From positions 1-64,000 of the forward strand of contig JAMKCH010041445.1 of assembly GCA_023653785.1 (NCBI GenBank): a stretch of 64,000 nucleotides of DNA, written 5' to 3'. The notes beneath the pieces were generated by a model. That model was not told where the DNA came from. It made no database searches and was given only the letters and a program-made list of their open reading frames with translations. The stretch's first letter is position 1. The number at the start of each line of letters is the position of its first letter. This DNA comes from Ophioderma brevispina (Eukaryota > Echinodermata > Ophiuroidea > Amphilepidida > Ophiodermatidae). This document shows, piece after piece, positions 48,501 to 54,228 of this stretch. A program made the position numbers and the translations under genes.

Positions 48501-48963
48501 TTTGGGGGTGAGGGGAAGTTGAGAGATAGGCATACCTGTTACGCACTAAACCTTGCAATGTGAAATAGCGATGTGTGCTATAACGCAGGACCTGAAAAAA
48601 ACAACCTTCAATCAGTAGCCCATAAAAAATTATTTGACACTTTGATGAACGATTGTGTACAGAGTTCGCTGTTAGCTAATCTAGCTTGATTGAGGCAAGA
48701 TATTTGTTTGGGTGCGACCGTAAGATTTGAATGTCTGGGAATGTCCCATCTTACAATATGCTAAAAAGCCTGATTTGTTTAGCCACTTTTTTAGACTGCT
48801 CCTCTTTCCCAGTCTGTGTATACAAGTGTACTGGTAACTAACTTGCTCAATTTGAGAACACACTTCTTCAACAAGACTCCCCCTGCTATTTGCACAAGTG
48901 CGGCGGATTGGCACATGGCACGGACACTTGCACAATGCTTCCCACAGACAATTAAGAAGCCTA
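3395..48963 (-). CDS. AGTPBP1-like: CCP1/AGTPBP1-like cytosolic carboxypeptidase, overall gene span
   Basis: M14-family zinc carboxypeptidase of the cytosolic CCP1 (Nna1/AGTPBP1) group, which trims glutamates from tubulin tails and other proteins in the cytoplasm. The exons run right to left: 48963-48843, 48591-48536, 45695-45592, 45373-about 44800 and 44627-44472 (probable ARM and linker parts), then 43165-43025, 41982-41895, 39214-39065, 37401-37169, 31697-31523, 30583-30454, 24991-24875, 23951-23777, 12459-12313 and a second copy at 3537-3395. Recognition rests on family blocks seen in order: [64 protein letters not shown] and FVVEKSK. Junction phases match between 43025/41982, 41895/39214, 39065/37401, 30454/24991 and 24875/23951. 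At least one exon between 37169 and 31697 was not found, and the stop codon was not seen. Several exons carry one-base indels. AGTPBP1 is favoured over AGBL1 by the linker and exon wording, but this is not certain. Confidence 0.85.
3790..4660. mobile_element. copy-A-only insertion with AGGTCA repeats
   Basis: Copy B runs directly from the word matching 3790 to the word matching 4660, so this block of about 870 bases is an insertion in A or a deletion in B. It contains several aaaggtcaaaggt words, one a perfect AGGTCAAAGGTCA at 4285-4297. Short repeats of tggtac/ggtaat lie at 4440-4630. No coding sequence is recognised. Confidence 0.65.
4755..5770. repeat. C-rich, G-poor insertion 1, copy A only
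   Basis: The plus strand is strongly C/T/A biased from about 4850 to 5610, with G-containing flanks near 4770-4800 and 5610-5760. Copy B lacks the whole block (junction near 12800). The open frames inside are products of low complexity (Ser/Pro/His-rich on one strand, Gly/Glu/Arg-rich on the other), not genes. It probably represents a repeat with an expanded purine/pyrimidine tract. Confidence 0.65.
7085..7815. repeat. C-rich, G-poor insertion 2, copy A only
   Basis: Nearly pure C/T/A on the plus strand, with many runs of 5 to 10 C. Copy B has ctcagaagccaacc where A has this block, so the insertion point is defined to within a few bases (near 7083 and 7815). Its composition resembles the block at 4850-5610. 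Long open frames through it are low-complexity artefacts. Confidence 0.7.
7911..8100. mobile_element. MITE, TTAA-AGGTGC family (copy A)
   Basis: The left end is TTAAAGGTGCTTGTTCTG and the right end is GGAACACGCACTTTAA, so the termini are inverted and TTAA flanks both sides. At about 190 bp it is non-coding. It is the same element as 14199-14390 in copy B, so it predates the duplication. Inverted relatives lie at 1228 and 19335. Confidence 0.8.
8255..8620. mobile_element. MITE, TTAA-AGGCACT family (copy A)
   Basis: It starts TTAAGGGCACTGATTGTGA and ends GGATCACTGACAATG followed by a TTAA-bearing end. The body words aatcagatttttg-like, caagtatcccaacat and gaaggcaactaataaggat are shared with 37435-37772, which has better preserved ends. 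The right border is less certain than the left. Confidence 0.6.
9208..9247 (+). repeat. poly-C run
   Basis: About 40 bases are almost all C (one CT and one CCA break). Copy B has no such run at the matching position near 15520. A length this extreme is often unstable or miscalled in draft assemblies. Confidence 0.95.
11042..11753 (+). mobile_element. copy-B-only insertion with two tRNA-like SINE units
   Basis: Two direct repeats of a tRNA-like head lie at about 11500-11575 and 11622-11675. Both read cgtagcgtgctatcccgggt then atgggg, a variable part and the B box GGGTTCGAATCCCA. Each is followed by a T/C-rich tail with cctcactccttcagtccct. The cloverleaf is incomplete, so these are SINE heads rather than tRNA genes. 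Copy A lacks the block (junction near 2740). Confidence 0.72.
12313..12459 (-). CDS. CCP1-like C-terminal exon, copy B
   Basis: This 147-base exon has the acceptor tctatcttcag and the donor GACAG|GTAAGT. It reads [20 protein letters not shown]. After one frame change it continues [16 protein letters not shown] and [10 protein letters not shown] to the splice site. CCP1 proteins have GLQIGTxELEEMGAxFCxGLL at this point, the last helix of the catalytic domain, so the identity is firm. It directly follows the 23777 exon in gene order. It is the better preserved of the two copies and has the stronger donor. Confidence 0.9.
14199..14390. mobile_element. MITE, TTAA-AGGTGC family (copy B)
   Basis: Counterpart of 7911-8100, with cleaner termini: TTAAAGGTGCTTGTTCTG on the left and GGAACACGCACCTTTAA on the right. 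Confidence 0.8.
14548..14917. mobile_element. MITE, TTAA-AGGCACT family (copy B)
   Basis: Counterpart of 8255-8620, starting TTAAAGGCACTGATTGTGA. It is present in both duplicated blocks and so is older than the split. Confidence 0.6.
16892..17030. repeat. TTCTTCCA-rich repeat with hairpin
   Basis: Tandem variants of ttcttccagt occur, with an inverted pair at 16926-16959 (cttccagttttttcc facing aaaaaactggaag). Related sequence occurs at about 9785-9890 and 16085-16180, where gaagaaac and ttcttcca words also face each other. It ends with a gttcgaaccctgg-like word. Confidence 0.6.
18210..19334. repeat. compound repeat with internal direct duplications
   Basis: Two internal duplications are visible. 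The words gagacaagggatgct ... gccgagcagtag (about 18360) recur near 18645, and gaccttgaaacgac recurs as gaccttaaacgac, giving a period of about 280. Words around cctgaaaaagaaaatactcag (19074) recur at about 19220, giving a period of about 155. GC content is above that of its surroundings. The plus and minus open frames inside have no recognised domain. It abuts the MITE at 19335. Confidence 0.55.
19335..19696. mobile_element. MITE, TTAA-AGGTGC family
   Basis: It begins TTAAAGGTGCGTGTTG and ends AACAAGCACCATTAA, in the same orientation as 1228-1571. Body words are gggaccccctgatttaccc and gattttgatatcat. Non-coding. Confidence 0.75.
20742..20915. repeat. short repeat head and first part of the CCCCTTAAAC array
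   Basis: The words gtcgcggttctcgaccgcta and aatcccc match 58692-58722. Then units of the type ccccccttaaaccc begin (20812-20910) and stop at the LINE-like block. Confidence 0.7.
21030..22380 (-). pseudogene. degraded non-LTR retrotransposon reverse transcriptase
   Basis: On the minus strand, in several frames, RT blocks appear in correct order. They are [15 protein letters not shown], a [19 protein letters not shown] block (normally AFDTIDH.IL), VNGVVSD, a PQGS-type block, LFILY and a YADDTEL-like block with the D-D pair. The typical C-terminal part follows: [31 protein letters not shown] and an R/S-rich end with WN. These resemble CR1/L2/jockey-type LINE ORF2. Stops and frame changes are many, and the endonuclease part is missing. 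It is dead as it stands, though some damage could be sequencing error. It sits inside a C-rich minisatellite. Confidence 0.85.
22380..23350 (+). repeat. CCCCTTAAACCCGGACAA-type minisatellite
   Basis: About 970 bases of short imperfect units occur, most of 18-25 bases, built on ccccccttaaacccggacaa with variants (cccaacaat, cttgtgcaacccacc). G is rare on the plus strand. An island with alternating gcgcatg words interrupts it at about 22510-22600. The array resumes the pattern seen at 20812, so the LINE fragment splits it or shares its borders. Confidence 0.9.
23777..23951 (-). CDS. CCP1-like exon with the catalytic Glu
   Basis: The acceptor is atacatttcag. The exon reads [20 protein letters not shown], then [13 protein letters not shown], and after a one-base frame change [14 protein letters not shown]. 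The Glu of FVVEKSK is the general base of M14 carboxypeptidases and is present. One extra T near 23850 breaks the frame. Removing it gives exactly 58 codons, ending LYK. The expected donor is AAG|GTATGG, but the sequence has AAGGATGG, so one T may be missing. Both faults look like sequencing errors. The exon joins GYQITTQ in copy B or A. Confidence 0.93.
24097..24800. mobile_element. non-autonomous DNA element with 77-78 bp TIRs
   Basis: The left terminus (24097-24174) and right terminus (24723-24800) are inverted copies of equal length with few mismatches, beginning GCTGGTATTCTGAAAGGG and GCTGATATTCTGAAAGGG. The trinucleotide CTT flanks both sides as a possible target duplication. The interior holds two direct copies of a block of about 150 bp containing TGACCTTTGACCT (24369, 24500, 24520) and the words tttggttccaattgaact, plus a CA-rich stretch. 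It has no transposase, so it depends on another element. Confidence 0.88.
24875..24991 (-). CDS. CCP1-like exon with the third zinc ligand
   Basis: This 117-base exon (39 codons, phase 0 to 0) has the acceptor gttaaaatag and the donor TACAAG|GTATGG. It reads [20 protein letters not shown] and then a Ser/Thr-rich loop ending EDTSYK. DFHGHS supplies the third zinc-binding His of the M14 fold. The loop after LYG is variable between family members, so its divergence is expected. The 24097-24800 TIR element lies in the intron just downstream. Confidence 0.97.
25240..26172. repeat. AGGTCA / TGACCT repeat array, first part
   Basis: From 25250 to 25480 the AGGTCA orientation dominates (gtcaaaggtcaagtagggtc). 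From about 25570 the opposite orientation forms a tandem unit of about 125 bp: tgacctttgacc, aaaatgaccc, cgaaaacgtgacc, then actcatatcca-tacgt and aagcacagcc. The unit is repeated about four to five times up to 26172. It lies in the intron between the CCP1 exons at 30454 and 24991. Confidence 0.8.
26172..27172. mobile_element. insertion splitting the TGACCT array
   Basis: The array stops at ctggatgacctttg (26172) and resumes at cctgaatgacctttgaccc (27172), so about 1 kb has been inserted or replaced. Inside is a cluster of gggagattgat units (26205-26290). Two direct copies of a unit of about 215 bp follow (about 26385-26600 and 26600-26815; words ctgtcagta, aagtaaaagtcaactttaa, gctccgccg). 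No coding sequence is recognised. Confidence 0.6.
27172..27696. repeat. TGACCT / AGGTCA repeat array, second part
   Basis: It resumes the 125-bp TGACCT units (27172-27370). After that come AGGTCA-oriented units, with ggtcaaaggtcacataggg (27466) and repeated ctggaccagtggttcttt words at 27546 and 27676. Confidence 0.75.
27698..27748. repeat. 14-bp perfect hairpin at the array end
   Basis: ACGTGTGAAGGTAA (27698-27711) faces TTACCTTCACACGT (27735-27748) with a 23-base spacer. It sits exactly where the AGGTCA array ends. Confidence 0.85.
27750..30453. other. intron sequence, nothing recognised
   Basis: AT-rich sequence with a short G run (27965-27975) and a T-rich stretch (29476-29500). I see no exon, element border or strong repeat here. 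It is read as intron of the CCP1-like gene because it lies between exons 30454 and 24991. Confidence 0.5.
30454..30583 (-). CDS. CCP1-like exon, SGEDLNRQW substrate-binding motif
   Basis: This 130-base exon is clean, with the acceptor tattacag and the donor CCATTG|GTAAGA. It reads [20 protein letters not shown] and then [20 protein letters not shown]. The Asn-Arg pair in GEDLNRQW is the conserved M14 motif that binds the C-terminal carboxylate of the substrate. The first base completes an Asn codon from the previous exon, and the end is phase 0. There are no stops or indels. Confidence 0.97.
31085..31340 (+). mobile_element. tRNA-derived SINE
   Basis: The head is tRNA-Leu/Ser-like, with gagccagtataaggcgcta (A-box region) and CTGGTTCAAGCCCA (B box). 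A body with gtgtctggtcacactcaaatag and a simple (ct)n and ggtggt tail follow. It lies in the CCP1 intron between exons 31523 and 30583. Confidence 0.7.
31523..31697 (-). CDS. CCP1-like exon with the first zinc-binding motif
   Basis: The acceptor is gttccccag and the donor is GTAATT at 31522-31517. With a few small gaps the exon reads [35 protein letters not shown] and [13 protein letters not shown], then a Gly-Asn end that joins the next exon in phase. RVHPGE(T/S)N..WVMKG carries the first two zinc ligands of M14 carboxypeptidases (HxxE). The His is present. The Glu position is unclear: after HPG the bases are GGTAAGTACC, a perfect donor-like string, where GAG/GAA would be expected. Either the assembly lost an intron here or the bases are miscalled. 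A true loss of Glu would abolish activity. Confidence 0.88.
32376..32722 (+). repeat. tRNA-like unit between direct repeats
   Basis: The words gtatgatccagtcaaatgta followed by caaacgccg (32376-32425) recur at 32670-32720. Between them, 32556-32630 looks like a tRNA head: GAATAGCTCAGTTGGTAG (D arm) and CCGGTTCGAATCCCG (T arm/B box). The acceptor stem does not close well, so a SINE unit is more likely than a functional tRNA. Together this suggests a composite SINE or a duplication around one. Confidence 0.65.
33041..33684. mobile_element. large foldback (inverted-repeat) element
   Basis: The left arm starts aaattacaaagtatagacct (33041) and the right arm ends with its reverse complement (about 33664-33684). 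The inverted match continues inward for about 200 bases through ctcacttacg/cgtaagtgag and the cagtcgtgacaccatag-like words. The centre (33250-33480) has further partly inverted and direct copies, including a second aaattacaaagtatagacct at 33366. Related words run on to 33770. Flanks are TATA-rich. Non-coding. Confidence 0.82.
34693..34860. repeat. local direct duplication
   Basis: cgctggtcgatgttgtgaat (34709) recurs as cgctggtcgacgttgtgagt (34773), and gtattgtctgtcggggggcg recurs as gtattgtctgtgggcg (34829). Two degenerate units of roughly 65 to 90 bp. Function unknown. Confidence 0.65.
37169..37401 (-). CDS. CCP1-like exon, GMQP to YPYTY region
   Basis: This 233-base exon is fully open, with the acceptor tgtgtaaaag and the donor CTACAG|GTAGGT. 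It reads [20 protein letters not shown], then [20 protein letters not shown] and [11 protein letters not shown], ending [11 protein letters not shown] in phase 0. This is the second half of the N-domain of CCPs, with the conserved CYYKN, GGxKGKSY and AYHxPYTY motifs. It is the longest clean exon in the window. A TTAA-bounded MITE begins 34 bases upstream of it in the intron (37435). The exon that should follow was not found. Confidence 0.96.
37435..37772. mobile_element. MITE, TTAA-AGGCACTATCAGTGATT family
   Basis: The left end is TTAAATGCACTATCAGTGAT and the right end is AATCACTGATAGCGTCTTTAA, so the TIRs are about 20 bp with TTAA at both edges. At 338 bp it is non-coding. Relatives are at 56293-56663 (reverse) and at 8255 and 14548. 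It lies in the intron 34 bases from exon 37169-37401. Confidence 0.85.
37773..39064. other. intron, AT-rich, nothing recognised
   Basis: Sequence between exons 39065 and 37401. It contains AT microsatellite-like stretches (37980-38030), an A run (38190-38203) and no further exon or element border that I can see. Confidence 0.5.
39065..39214 (-). CDS. CCP1-like N-domain exon, with indels
   Basis: The acceptor is gttcttcttcag and the donor is TTTG|GTAGGT. Allowing a few one- or two-base gaps, the exon reads VRKYEYDML, NPDINSN, HQWFYF, a short damaged stretch, RFN and [12 protein letters not shown]. These are in the order of the CCP N-domain (EYDL, D.N..H.QWFYF.V, Y.FNI.NCEK.NSQFN.G). It ends in phase 1, and the next exon begins by completing Gly. 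In the raw sequence no single frame is open across it. The indels look random, as in noisy reads, because every flanking block is conserved. Confidence 0.85.
40013..41732. repeat. 105-bp tandem array within GGTCCCCC-bounded block
   Basis: The block runs from GGTCCCCCTC (40013) to GCGGGGGACC (41732), short inverted ends. From about 40660 to 41290 there are five to six near-identical units of 104-106 bp carrying tgaccttggatgacctcg, aatgaccttcaaaattg and tcatcctcctaccacatg. The period was measured from cctaccacat starts at 40771, 40877, 40981, 41085 and 41191. Units left of 40660 are more diverged. The right part has two copies of a cacttgc...agatatcg block and a CA microsatellite (41655-41680). 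It lies in the intron between exons 41895 and 39214. Confidence 0.88.
41895..41982 (-). CDS. CCP1-like exon, [11 protein letters not shown] block
   Basis: This 88-base exon has the acceptor ttaacacag and the donor ATTCAA|GTATGT. After completing an Arg codon it reads [20 protein letters not shown] and ends SGNLRKAIQ in phase 0. [15 protein letters not shown] is the hallmark start of the N-terminal beta-sandwich that precedes the peptidase domain in CCPs. It joins in phase to both the exon on its right (43025) and the one on its left (39214). There are no indels. Confidence 0.93.
41990..43020. other. intron, nothing recognised
   Basis: AT-rich sequence between exons 43025 and 41982, with no repeat or splice-bounded coding segment noted. 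Confidence 0.5.
43025..43165 (-). CDS. CCP1-like exon preceding the catalytic domain
   Basis: This 141-base exon has the acceptor tcatacag and the donor CCAG|GTAAAC. It reads [19 protein letters not shown] and then [23 protein letters not shown]1 proteins have the block IxxDIxRLxxQxxIIDxVVYDLD just before the carboxypeptidase N-domain, which this matches. It ends with two bases of an Arg codon. The next exon (41982) supplies the final G and continues in frame. There are no stops or indels. The exon is partly repeated at about 43459-43599. Confidence 0.85.
43459..43920 (-). pseudogene. tandem second copy of the 43025 exon and its flank
   Basis: The sequence from about 43048 to 43455 recurs about 434 bases to the right with small indels. 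The copy again reads [17 protein letters not shown] and [11 protein letters not shown]. At its 3' side it runs into an A-rich tract on the plus strand (about 43461-43482) and lacks the donor and the last 9 codons. As it stands it could not be spliced like the first copy. It may be a genuine partial exon duplication or a local assembly artefact. Both copies end in the same plus-strand words, agtctcctaacc. Confidence 0.75.
44472..44627 (-). CDS. possible 52-codon exon, linker region
   Basis: A phase-0 open segment of exactly 52 codons lies between an acceptor (gttattag) and a donor (AAG|GTAGAA). It begins [20 protein letters not shown] and ends FVEKSLKFK. Its position between the acidic linker and the catalytic exons would suit the CCP1 linker. 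I do not recognise the sequence itself. A second frame is also open over part of it, so this could be chance. Confidence 0.33.
44800..45373 (-). CDS. probable disordered linker exon(s) of the CCP1-like gene
   Basis: After the acceptor ttgcag at 45374-45379 the sequence reads [13 protein letters not shown] and then runs of Asp/Glu. A long Ser-, Gln- and Pro-rich stretch follows (for example [14 protein letters not shown] and [18 protein letters not shown]). CCP1 proteins have an acidic and then low-complexity linker of this kind between the ARM-like and catalytic parts. GC content is higher than in the neighbouring introns. Several frame changes are needed, and the left border and exact exon number cannot be fixed. 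Confidence 0.42.
45592..45695 (-). CDS. acidic linker exon with the [10 protein letters not shown] block
   Basis: The acceptor is tatctattag right of 45695 and the donor is GAAGAG|GTAAAG at 45591-45590. The exon begins [14 protein letters not shown] and, after a one-base frame change, reads [13 protein letters not shown] and then an acidic DDYEE-like end. In CCP1 an acidic Ser/Asp stretch is followed by a short block of the form DLxxYExLFPE, so order and content fit. The frame change is probably an assembly error. The mapping to the family block is by eye. Confidence 0.5.
45700..46890. other. probable intron, nothing recognised
   Basis: AT-rich sequence upstream of the acidic linker exon. 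I see no clear exon, repeat border or RNA gene. Confidence 0.45.
46895..47490. repeat. dimer of a TGACCTTTGACC-bearing unit with hairpin ends
   Basis: Two direct units of about 270 to 300 bp occur. Each runs from aaaatacagcaag...ccctggcaa through atgacctttgacc..catgacctttgacat and ggtttcaat to a terminal hairpin. The hairpins are ATCCCCCTCAGC...GGGGGAT at 47190-47220 and ATCCCCCTTCTGCC...GGGGGAT at 47456-47488. The same hairpin recurs at 58955-58986, so it marks a repeat-family end. Confidence 0.75.
48536..48591 (-). CDS. probable short exon after the ARM region
   Basis: A 56-base segment has a strong acceptor (a T-run then cag) and a GTATGC donor. It reads [18 protein letters not shown] in one frame. 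In CCP1 the region after the ARM-like repeats carries a short Ser/Phe-rich stretch of similar style before the acidic linker. Phase with the flanking proposed exons is not perfect without an indel. It could be a chance pairing of splice-like signals. Confidence 0.35.
48843..48963 (-). CDS. probable ARM-repeat exon of the CCP1-like gene
   Basis: The acceptor is gtttacag at 48964-48971 and the donor is GTTAGT just left of 48843. One frame reads [19 protein letters not shown] followed by [10 protein letters not shown]. Its spacing of charged and aliphatic residues resembles the CCP1 segment with ECLAVR and LIMRKCF near the end of the N-terminal ARM-like region. The start of the exon reads better in another frame (LLNCLWEA), so one indel is implied. 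It lies upstream of the acidic exon, as expected for the family. The similarity is judged by eye and is moderate. Confidence 0.42.
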
Positions 48964-49009
48964 CTGTAAACTCAAACCAGGTTCAGTTCGATCATTTCAA
49001 TCTGTAAGT

Positions 49010-52000
49010 TAGGACATTAGGTATATGGCCTATATACATCACAAGCACCAGAATTCTACAAATCACTCCAATTTGCAACACATTATCATGGCATAGCTTC
49101 TTACTTTAGTGCACTGCAGCAACTAGATTCACACAAGTTTGTTGAAATTTTTAAAGTTTAAAAAAAAATTAATAACAAATCGATGACCACATGGGTAATC
49201 AGCATTAAAAGACCTTCAAATGAGTGAAAACAGGCCTAGATTTAGCTCAGGGTTTTAAGAGGCTTCAAAATGGCCATTTGGGAAGGCTAAAGTAAGGGGC
49301 AAATGACCATTTGAGAAGCCATCCAAAAAGCATGACTATCTACCAGGGTGGAAGGGGTTAAGATTTACTTGATCCTACAGTAAAATGAAATTGTGTTCAT
49401 TACAAAGTGTGAGTCTATTAATGTGTTAGTATAGAAAAATGATCGACTGACCTGTGGAGACACAAGGCACAGATGGAGATGGAGAGGATTACTTGTACAC
49501 TATTCAATCAATCATGTGAAGAAAAACAAAATACGTCACATAAATGCCAAATCACTGCAAAGACAAATGTTCTACATGTTTAGAATGTTAAGAATTAGTA
49601 AGATTGGGGAAGTTGTATGGTACAGACAACTCACCACCGCAGAAGACTATTGATTTTGTTAATATTTGTAACTACTATACTCTTTTAAAATGTGGCAGTC
49701 AAAACCATTCCAATGATAATAAATCATGTGGCTATCGGAAATTGACTCTTTTTTGCACTTTTAGCCATTTTACCCAATAAATCTAAAACCAATGGTCATC
49801 GAGGTACAAAATATACATTTTGGATCCTTATAACAGAAGGAACAATATGGCAATACATGTCAACATGCTTGCAGTAATTTAAAAGTTTGACCCGGTTGTA
49901 AAACTTAAAATTGGCACCCCTATGAAAAAGTGACACCACAATTTGACGCCACTAACACCTAACATTGATGTAGGGGGTCCATACTACTACCAAATTGTCA
50001 AAGCGGGATGTAGTGGACACTGAACAAGGCGGTTTGACCCAGTCCTTGCTACCGCTTAGATGTGAATTTTACCCCACCCACAACCCACACCACAAACAAG
50101 CACAAATTATGCACATGCCTGTGCAACGCAAAACCAACGTGACTAAATAATACAGACACACACATTACACAGCACACACACAGGCAGTACCTTTTTTAAA
50201 GGTACAAAACTTTCTAAACACATAAACAACAATCGATGCTAAAGTAGGAGTAGATTCACAATCCTTGATGCATCAAAATGAACAAAATAAGGTGCATCAA
50301 AAATGGCACGATACAAAAGGCCAACTGCTTCTAGCTAACATGAGGTATCGCGTCATCTGACCTAAGTTCGTAAACACCATTGAACCCCAATACTATAGTA
50401 TTATCATTCTGTCTTCCATCTATGGGCAAGCCAGATGCTCCGTACTTTAATAAGCTAAGTTTTGCAATGATAAACTTTTTTCATTTATTCACTGAAAAAC
50501 AAAGTTTTCATCAAAAAACACAGTTTATTTAGTTGGAAAATCATTGTTTTATCAACAGATAGATGTCAGTTTATTTCGTTAGTTTTAACTCAGTTTAAAC
50601 ACTGAAATTGAGTTTATCAATTGAAAAACCGTGTTTTACTCACTTAAACTCATTTTTAATGTGTTTATCACTGATAAACTCATATTAGTCAAACTTGAAA
50701 AACAAGATTTTTAGTTATTGGCTTAAAAAACAAGACTTTCCTCTATGAAAACTCAATTTTTAACACCTAGTTTTTATCAGGGTTTGATAATCATTTTTCT
50801 TGATAACTGAATATCCCTTAACTACGTTTTGTAGGCTTAAATGGTGGGGCCTTTTGTAACCCAAGAGGCGGCTAGCTAAATCTGGCCAGGCAAACACAGG
50901 CTTTTTTCAGAGTTGGGTTCCCAAGTACCAATTCTCTCGATAAAGATAAAAATTTATGCTACAATTGAACTGGTTATATTGAAACCCATGCTCCTGCTGC
51001 TGGTGATTATCTACGTCTTTGAGTGTATATTATTTCAAGTGAGGTCATCCTCTGGGCTATTACATTTTGAATCAGTACTCCCCCATCAAAGACAACCAGA
51101 GCCTTCTAAGGGATGCAGACTTTAAATTTAGTTACCCAACTATTGCAGTTCACCTGTGAGACCTTTGAACAGTCCTTTTCTTAAGAAAATTGACCTCTAG
51201 ATGACCTTTGACCTGAAAAAATCCTAGTTTAAAAAAAAAGGTTAGGCAAAGAAAAAAACTCTGTTTTACAGGCGAGCGGACCTTTCAAGTAGGGTCGGTT
51301 GATCGGGCGATTTTTCCTTTCTTTTCTGGAGGTCAAAATTCAGTTGGCTTAAAATAGCCCCAAAAACTTAAAAATCAGGAGAAAAAATGATTTTTTTTTT
51401 ACAAATTTTCTAAAAAAATAGCCAAAATTAATAAATTTGGGCTAATAGTTTAAAAACAGGCTGATTTTACATGATTTTTGGGAAAATAATAAAAAAAATC
51501 TTCAAAACTGAAAAATCTGGGTCTGTCGGGCCCATAAAACAGGGGTTTTTTTCATCGCCTTAGGGCGAATTTAAATGTCCACACGTCTCTTTAAATAGGG
51601 CTTATCTTCTGGACTGCTAGTTTTCTTAGTACATCTACAGAGTGTCCAAAAATCTTTACTCTAAAAGTGCCACCAATTCAGGTCTTTAATAAACATTTAT
51701 GCAAAATACATACTTAAAAAAGTAGCTTTTCAAAACAGCAAACCCCATTGAATTCAGATCCTAAATGACCGAGCTGCCCTTTTTTAATGAAATCTGTGTT
51801 TTTGTACTTGTAACACGGACAGGCTGTCTTTAACATAACACATCATCAAAATGCATGTTAATGTGTACATAAATGTTTATTAAAAGTTCTGAAATTGGAG
51901 GCACTTTTAGGGTAGTTTTTTTTGACACTATGTACATGAGCCAAGTTATATAACTATGGGATTTGACTCCCTCAAATGTGGATATGACTCATCTCTTTAC

Positions 52001-52830
52001 TCATGCCTCACTTCACCTGCATATCTGACATTCTAGAAACCAGAGCTACATCAGCCCACACATGGTTAGTGTATAACACAGATGGGGCAATAACAGATGT
52101 TGGTGTGTCTCCTATCACATCATGTACTTTTTGAAATCCCTCAAGCTCACATTACATGGTTTTCTTCTTTGTAAATAAATGTAAAGGTATATTCAGTGAT
52201 TTTTTGAGGGGACTTGTTTGATAAAAATATGTTTAAGTGACCCTACAAGTTTGCTGATTTAACCGATCTCATAGCTGTCACAATAGGGTTAGGGTTTGGG
52301 GTTATGGTTAGGTTTCAGATTTATGACGTTTCAGACAAAGACCATGTACCTCTCTAACCAGACAATACTGAAATATAATGCATGGCTATCAACCAATGAA
52401 ATCACACTATTCATGTCTGCAGACAGATAAATTTTTTACATTTTAAAATTTTTGGCATTTTGACCCTTGTATAAATATTGCCATCCTAAAAACTGCATGT
52501 TCCCCTTTCTTGATTTCTCTAGACTTTTGATGGAATTCTGTGTCATATCATATGTTTCATCAATTTTCCTGCACTGTGCTTTTATGATCAAACTTTAGTT
52601 GGTGTAAGACCTTGAAAATGTGATTTTAATGAGATTTCATCTGGGTTTGTGTGGTCACATGCACTGGTTTGTGCATGCCTTATGAAACTTGCATAGTCAC
52701 TATACTGAATAAACATATTAAGTATACCATGCCCACAACAACATACGTCTTCTGGTAGCTACATTATTTTCTTCTTTTAAATGGATGAGATAGCTTATAT
52801 AAAGCAAACAAGTGTCCATGGTATCATTTG
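49010..52830. other. probable intron, few features
   Basis: AT-rich. At 50460-50800 a degenerate patchwork of aaactca/gtttttatca words faces its own complement many times. A lone perfect TGACCTTTGACCT lies at 51202-51214. An exon-like open segment near 52017-52130 could not be assigned. Nothing else was recognised. Confidence 0.45.
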
Positions 52831-52831
52831 G

Positions 52832-53378
52832 TTAAAGGTGCAACGAGAGATCTCACATTTCAGGTGTCCCTAAAAAATTGAAAGTAATGATTTTTGGCCT
52901 GATGTAAAGCTTTCCAACAAAAATAACCCCATCTGAAAGGATTAAGCTGAGAAATAAAGCTTTCCATCAAAAATAACCCCATCTGAAAGGATTAAGCTGA
53001 GAAATGTTTCTTTAGTACAGAAATTGTGAAATTTCTAATTTCGTATAGGAGCAAATATAAAATTCAGCCTATGTTTTATATTGAAATATAAGCAAATCAG
53101 AATCTCCTTTTTTCTCTCTTTTAAGACATTTCTGTAGCCAAATACAAGGTAAGAAATCTATTGAGTGTCTAGTGTCTATGAAATTACTAATAATAATGTG
53201 TATTTTTAACGGGTGACATATCCACGTAAACATGCTCAAGGCGCTGTGCGGCAGCCATGACAGGCGCTCAGCACATCACAGAAACCATAATACCAGAATA
53301 GATTTATGCGAAGAACCTCTATTTTACTATTATGACACAATATTTGGGTGCCTCAAAAATCTCTCGTTGCGCCTTTAA
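52832..53378. mobile_element. MITE, TTAA-AGGTGCAACGAGAGAT family, copy 1
   Basis: The left end TTAAAGGTGCAACGAGAGAT and the right end ATCTCTCGTTGCGCCTTTAA are near-perfect inverted repeats with TTAA at both edges. Inside, a unit of about 47 bp (aaagctttcca-caaaaataa, ccccatctgaaaggattaag) is tandemly duplicated at 52906-53005. A segment at about 53200-53345 is absent from copy 2. Confidence 0.9.
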
Positions 53379-54228
53379 GTGAAGACAACCTTGAATAGTT
53401 CAGCAAAATCCAACAATTTATTCACCACAATAACTGCAAATAATAAATATTTAGATGAAAAGCATGTTCAATATGAATGTAAACAGGATGTTTTTCACAA
53501 ATATGTTGACAGAAAAAGGCCTCATTAATAAAATGCACTTCTTGATAAAAACTTTTGAACTTGTTTGTGTGATTTTTTTACGAAATGGGTATTGGTTTTC
53601 TTGCCTACATTGCTCCAAATGCAGGGTTCAAAATAAATGAGGACTTGTGACAACTTGCTTCCTTTGAATATTCTTGAAACCAGGACTGTTTTGTTTCAAT
53701 TGAGGTGTTTGACGTGATCTGTTTACGCACAAGCTGTTTTGGCCATTGAGAATTCACTTTAGCACCCAGTGCCAGCGGCAAAGGTAAAAATTTGCGTTTT
53801 AAGGTGCCAAGGTTCCATGCACAGATCTCTGTGCATTTTGTTTGCATTTCAAAAAATCACGCAAAGAATTAAAACTGAAGCTGTGCATCCTCTACGCCCA
53901 CATTCACTGCTTTGCTGCATATCGAATGTACCACAGAGTCTTCTTGCAGCCCAAATTGTTTAAGAGTGTCAAATTTTGAGTTGTTTTAAGCATTTAGTGA
54001 ACAAATTAGGATGGTGATGCCCACTTTTATTTCAAAATTTTGAAAAATGACATCAGGACCTCAACATACTTGAAAATCAACCAATTCTAACAAATGGGTT
54101 TTATTTTGTAGGTGATTCAAACATTAAATCTGCACTTTTTCCATAGACTTGCATGGTTTAAAAAGTGACCAAATACTTTTTATTTTTATTTTGGCTATAG
54201 CTAAAAATACATCGGTCTTCGGACCGCT

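Noticed and set aside
52017..52130. Exon-like minus-strand segment ending VSRMSDMQ before GTGAAG
   Set aside because: The donor is plausible, but the acceptor is weak and the sequence does not resemble any part of CCP1 that I know.
52286..52312. Telomere-like GGGTTAGGGTTT words
   Set aside because: Only two to three imperfect units occur within unrelated sequence. Not an interstitial telomere array.
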